Assembly: GCF_900609065.1 (NCBI RefSeq)
Contig: NZ_UXAU01000010.1
Location: 1 to 64,000, forward strand
Direction of reading: 5' to 3'
Length of the DNA: 64,000 bases
DNA from: Arthrobacter ulcerisalmonis
GTDB lineage: Bacteria; Actinomycetota; Actinomycetes; Actinomycetales; Micrococcaceae
Shown: positions 61,447-64,000 of the stretch, piece after piece
Layout of the letters: each line of letters starts with the position of its first letter
Position numbering within the stretch: position 1 is the stretch's first letter
The notes under the pieces: generated by a model
What the model saw: the letters and a program-made list of their open reading frames with translations, nothing else
Told to the model about the DNA's origin: nothing
The model's database searches: none
Position numbers and translations under genes: made by a program

Positions 61447-62400
61447 ATGCTCGACGTCCGCCGCCTGCGACTCCTCCGGGAGTTGAGCATCCGTGGCACG
61501 CTCGCGGAGGTGGCGGAGGCACTGCAGTACAGCCCGTCGTCGGTATCGCAGCAGTTGGCGCTTCTGGAGAAGGAAGCCGGAGTGGAGCTGCTCCGGAAAA
61601 CCGGCCGGCGGGTGCAACTGACTCCCCAGGCCGAAGTTCTGGTGGCCCACACGACTCAGCTCCTAGAGACGTTAGAACAGGCGGAGGCGGATCTGGCAGC
61701 GTCCCTCACCACTGTGACCGGGACGGTCCGGATTGCTGTATTCCAGACCGCCGCCCTAGCCTTGCTGCCCGAAACCTTGACCCGAATGGCCGGCACCTAC
61801 CCGGAAGTCCGGATCGAAATGATCCAGCGCGAGCCGGAAACGGCTCTCCACGAAACCTGGGCCCGCGACTTCGACCTGGTCATTGCCGAGCAGTACCCCG
61901 GACACGCAGCGCCGCACTACCCCGAATTGGACCGCCAGAAGTTGACCACCGATGCCATCCGCCTAGCCGTTCCGCCCGTGGACGACGGCGGCCCAACAGT
62001 TCGGTCCCTGGCAGACACGGCGCATCTCGCCTGGGTCATGGAACCCAGGGGCGCGGCATCGCGACACTGGGCGGAACAGGCCTGTCGCCGAGCAGGGTTT
62101 GAACCTGACGTGCGCTTCGAAACGGCCGATCTGCAGGCGCAGATCCGCCTGATTGAGTCTGGTAACGCCGTGGCACTCATGCCCGACCTGGTGTGGACCC
62201 GGCGACAAACCACCGCCACGCTGCTCGAATTACCGGGAGCGCCGCACCGGACCATCTTTACCTCGGTCCGGCATTCCAGTGCGCAACGGCCAGCCATCCT
62301 CGCCGCGCGGGAATCCCTTGCCGCGACGGCCGCAGCTGTTGCGGCCGAGCTTCTAGATCCGCCGATTGATGACAAAGAAGGCCGCCGCGCCGGTCAGTAG
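61447..62400 (+). CDS. LysR-family regulator (probable regulator of permease and putA)
   Basis: A 317-residue protein. The HTH (about 1-60) is MLDVRRLRLLRELSIRGTLAEVAEALQYSPSSVSQQLALLEKEAG, and the ligand domain includes GTVRIAVFQTAALALLPETLTRMAG. It is divergent from the permease, and a shared motif occurs at putA. The last 48 nt overlap convergently with the membrane gene on the other strand. By inference it activates proline or related amino-acid uptake and breakdown. The amino acid is not proven. Confidence 0.92.
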   Translation: MLDVRRLRLLRELSIRGTLAEVAEALQYSPSSVSQQLALLEKEAGVELLRKTGRRVQLTPQAEVLVAHTTQLLETLEQAEADLAASLTTVTGTVRIAVFQTAALALLPETLTRMAGTYPEVRIEMIQREPETALHETWARDFDLVIAEQYPGHAAPHYPELDRQKLTTDAIRLAVPPVDDGGPTVRSLADTAHLAWVMEPRGAASRHWAEQACRRAGFEPDVRFETADLQAQIRLIESGNAVALMPDLVWTRRQTTATLLELPGAPHRTIFTSVRHSSAQRPAILAARESLAATAAAVAAELLDPPIDDKEGRRAGQ

Positions 62401-62781
62401 TTCGGCAATAAGCAGGACCCCCAGAACCACCTCAACAGGCCCACCCAACGCGACCGCCACAATGGCAGCGCAGGTCAGCAGGAATGACGTCAGGCCCATC
62501 ACGGCGAGGGCGCGGGTTAGGACTGCGGATTCGCGCTCGTCCCCGGTTTGGGTGAACGCGCGCTCAAAGGTGGTCGCGCGCTGTGGCTGGCGACTGACGC
62601 GCCAGATGGCGAATCCGGCCAGTAGGATGCCGACGAATCCACCCACCAGGAACCCGTTGCCCATATTCCCCGGGCCATACTCGCGCAGTAGCAGCCCTGC
62701 TAGGACCACCGCCGCGAGCGCCACCAACAAGACGCCAATAATCAGCGGCTTGTGCTTGGCAAAGAGCTGTTCAGTCTGCAT
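62353..62781 (-). CDS. Small membrane protein next to an XRE regulator
   Basis: A 142-residue protein with four hydrophobic segments (about 12-32, 45-63, 85-105 and 112-135). The linker WRVSRQPQRATTFERAFTQTGDERESAVLTRALA at about 63-97 is cytoplasmic. ATG 62781 overlaps the XRE gene by 11 nt, a pair often seen together in actinobacteria. It may sequester or control the regulator. The 3' end overlaps LysR tail to tail by 48 nt. Function unknown. Confidence 0.82.
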   Translation of the reverse strand: MQTEQLFAKHKPLIIGVLLVALAAVVLAGLLLREYGPGNMGNGFLVGGFVGILLAGFAIWRVSRQPQRATTFERAFTQTGDERESAVLTRALAVMGLTSFLLTCAAIVAVALGGPVEVVLGVLLIAELLTGAAAFFVINRRI

Positions 62782-62962
62782 GGAAAATCTCCTCAACACT
62801 GCGATGGAAATGGCGGGCAATGGCAATAGCCAGTGGCAAGGACGGATCGTAGCGCCCCACCTCAATCGAATTCACGGTCTGCCGGGACACCTTCAGGACC
62901 TCGGCGAGTTCCCGCTGGGACACTCCCGCATCCTGGCGGAGTTCACGGATGTCGTTTCTCAT
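62771..62962 (-). CDS. XRE-family transcriptional regulator
   Basis: A 63-residue one-domain regulator: LRQDAGVSQRELAEVLKVSRQTVNSIEVGRYDPSLPLAIAIARHFHRSVEEIF. This is the short Cro/Xre type that often governs a partner membrane gene. The downstream gene overlaps by 11 nt. Palindromes at 62987-63030 lie upstream and are likely its operators. Confidence 0.92.
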   Translation of the reverse strand: MRNDIRELRQDAGVSQRELAEVLKVSRQTVNSIEVGRYDPSLPLAIAIARHFHRSVEEIFHAD

Positions 62963-62986
62963 CAGAGCTCCCGTTTAGTCAAGCGT

Positions 62987-63030
62987 GCTTGTCTTGACAA
63001 GCTTCCTTGACTCCCGGTCGACTGTCAAGG
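62987..63030. promoter_or_regulatory. Paired palindromes upstream of the XRE gene
   Basis: GCTTGTC-TT-GACAAGC (62987-63002) is a perfect 7-2-7 dyad. CCTTGAC (63005-63011) and GTCAAGG (63024-63030) make a second, wider repeat of related sequence. They lie 25 nt upstream of the XRE ATG, in the control region shared with panD. Confidence 0.55.
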
Positions 63031-63116
63031 GACCTTGTCATTCTGAGTCGGTCCTTCTGGACCGGTCGCCCTTGCAGCAGTTACCTCTGTCACAGCGACA
63101 GCAGGGGGTGTCGGCG

Positions 63117-63122
63117 TAGACT
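63117..63122 (+). promoter_or_regulatory. Candidate leaderless -10 of panD
   Basis: TAGACT at 63117-63122 lies 9 nt before the panD ATG at 63132, so transcription should begin at or within a few bases of the start codon. No Shine-Dalgarno is seen, which fits a leaderless mRNA. Confidence 0.45.
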
Positions 63123-63131
63123 GGCTTGGTT

Positions 63132-63563
63132 ATGAATCGAACAATTTTCAAGTCCAAAATCCACCGGGCCACCGTCACGCACGCCGACCTTCACTACGTA
63201 GGTTCGGTCACCGTAGACTTGGACCTGCTGGACGCCGCCGACATCCTGCCGGGCGAACTGGTGGCAATCGTGGACGTGACCAACGGCGCCCGCCTGGAGA
63301 CCTACACCATTGCGGGTGAACGCGGCTCCGGGGTGCTGGGTATCAACGGCCCGGCCGCCCACTTGGTCCAGGAAAACGACGTCGTCATCCTGATCACGTA
63401 CGCGCAGATGACCACGGAAGAGGCGCGGGCGTACGTTCCGCAGGTGGTGCATGTGGACGCGCAGAACCGGATCATCCAATTGGGGACGGATCCCGCCGAG
63501 GGAATCACGCCCGGCCTACTGCGGCCGCCGTTCGCTTTGGACAACTCAGCACTCCCCGCCTGA
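63132..63563 (+). CDS. panD: Aspartate 1-decarboxylase
   Basis: Makes beta-alanine for pantothenate and coenzyme A. The 143-residue pyruvoyl enzyme has the N-terminal [42 protein letters not shown]; self-cleavage occurs at the Gly-Ser of YVGS (residues 24-25), making the pyruvoyl group. The C-terminus is [10 protein letters not shown] and VITYAQM-type core. Length is normal. The TTG at 63126 is a less likely start. It is divergent from the XRE gene. Confidence 0.96.
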   Translation: MNRTIFKSKIHRATVTHADLHYVGSVTVDLDLLDAADILPGELVAIVDVTNGARLETYTIAGERGSGVLGINGPAAHLVQENDVVILITYAQMTTEEARAYVPQVVHVDAQNRIIQLGTDPAEGITPGLLRPPFALDNSALPA

Positions 63564-63572
63564 GCCTAGGCG

Positions 63573-63604
63573 CCGCCGTCCGGCCCCAGCCGTCCGGATG
63601 GCGG
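63573..63604 (+). terminator. Terminator hairpin after panD
   Basis: CCGCCGTCCGG (63573-63583) and CCGGATGGCGG (63594-63604) form an 11-bp stem with one G-T pair and a 10-nt loop, followed by TATTT. It begins 10 nt after the panD stop and precedes the AEC gene. Confidence 0.6.
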
Positions 63605-63734
63605 TATTTCGTCACGCGAACAAGCCCGCCGGCAATAAATCTGATTAGCTGGGATTCGTGACTCCCGATCCTAGGTTGCCGGCGCAGCCCATCGAAGGCA
63701 CGCCCCGGCATGCCAACGCCGCGATGGCAGCCTC

Positions 63735-64000
63735 GTGCTAGGCGTCCTAGCCGGTTTCTTCGTGGTCTGGGCCATCATCCTGGTGGGGTGGTTTGTCGGA
63801 AAACGCAACATCCTGGGCGAAAACGCCCGCCCCGTCCTCAGCGCATTGACGTTCTTCGTGGCCAGCCCGGCACTGCTGTTTGAGACGCTCAGCAAAGCCC
63901 ACCTCCAGGATGTATTTGCAGCGCCACTGCTGGTGGCGGCCGTCAGCGCGGCAGCTACGGCGCTGATCTTCTTCAGTGTGGCCAAGTTTTGGCTGGGGCG
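63735..64000 (+). CDS. AEC-family transporter, 5' part (cut by the window end)
   Basis: An open frame from GTG 63735 runs to the window end with no stop. It reads VLGVLAGFFVVWAIILVGWFVGKRNILGENARPVLSALTFFVASPALLFETLSKA, the first membrane segments of the auxin-efflux-carrier family (SBF/AEC fold). Typical length is about 310 residues; about 88 are visible. A ribosome binding site is weak, so the start is tentative. Substrate unknown. Confidence 0.85.
   Translation, partial: MLGVLAGFFVVWAIILVGWFVGKRNILGENARPVLSALTFFVASPALLFETLSKAHLQDVFAAPLLVAAVSAAATALIFFSVAKFWLG

Overview
The window is 64 kb of high-GC chromosomal DNA from an actinobacterium, most likely an Arthrobacter/Paenarthrobacter-type Micrococcaceae. 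This is inferred from gene content and signals, not from a search: a dnaK-grpE-dnaJ-hspR operon with HAIR operators, an actinobacterial Zur box in front of a cysteine-free L36, a SAM-IV riboswitch, a fused MrpAB antiporter subunit, leaderless promoters and a PutA fusion. I see no insertion sequence, prophage, CRISPR array or rRNA. There is one tRNA gene, tRNA-Gly(CCC). The region looks like ordinary core and near-core chromosome with many small regulatory devices.

Layout. 1-4.1 kb: pheA with a strong terminator, an MFS exporter behind a 20-bp palindrome, an unknown protein, and PPK2. 4.2-8.4 kb: the heat-shock operon on the minus strand (dnaK, grpE, dnaJ, hspR), with two HAIR sites at the dnaK promoter and a 17-bp hairpin between grpE and dnaJ. 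8.6-15 kb: a small ORF coupled to a membrane protein, an ArsR/MFS divergent pair with two matching operators, a four-repeat GDYG protein, an MMPL exporter divergent from a MarR regulator with a palindrome between them, and a VOC protein. 15-21.3 kb: a frameshifted AraC gene, an intact AraC gene, an amino-acid permease divergent from an aldehyde dehydrogenase, and a methyltransferase. 21.3-29.2 kb: a LysE exporter, a low-molecular-weight phosphatase, the Zur-controlled COG0523/L36 pair, a P-loop-PabB fusion, cardiolipin synthase, PabC and a TetR regulator.

29.4-36.7 kb: a small unknown gene, then a SAM-IV riboswitch leading DUF1737-rhodanese-metZ; an HTH-MurA fusion; and a TPP-riboswitch-controlled ECF transporter (YkoE-YkoD-YkoC type). 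36.8-47.8 kb: DUF4235, the Mrp Na+/H+ antiporter operon (A-C-D-E-F-G, minus strand, overlapping genes), a UMF1-type transporter, a KhtT/KhtU-like cation:proton antiporter pair and dcd. 47.9-56.1 kb: a secreted CAP/FG-GAP protein, an SRPBCC protein, tRNA-Gly, a tiny Lys/Ala-rich protein coupled to carboxyethylornithine synthase, an M20 amidohydrolase, a divergent MFS/LysR pair and a zinc-ribbon protein. 56.1-64 kb: putA, an amino-acid permease and a LysR regulator that share an upstream 27-bp motif, an XRE/membrane-protein pair, panD, and the start of an AEC transporter running off the right edge.

Themes. Metabolite- or metal-sensing control is visible directly in DNA at several loci (SAM, thiamine pyrophosphate, zinc, heat shock, probable proline). 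Monovalent-cation homeostasis is concentrated at 37-47 kb. Several exporters sit next to their own repressor and operator. The most interesting items are the zinc-sparing module, the P-loop-PabB fusion, the HTH-MurA fusion, the shared motif linking putA to the permease/LysR pair, and the perfect hairpin inside the chaperone operon.
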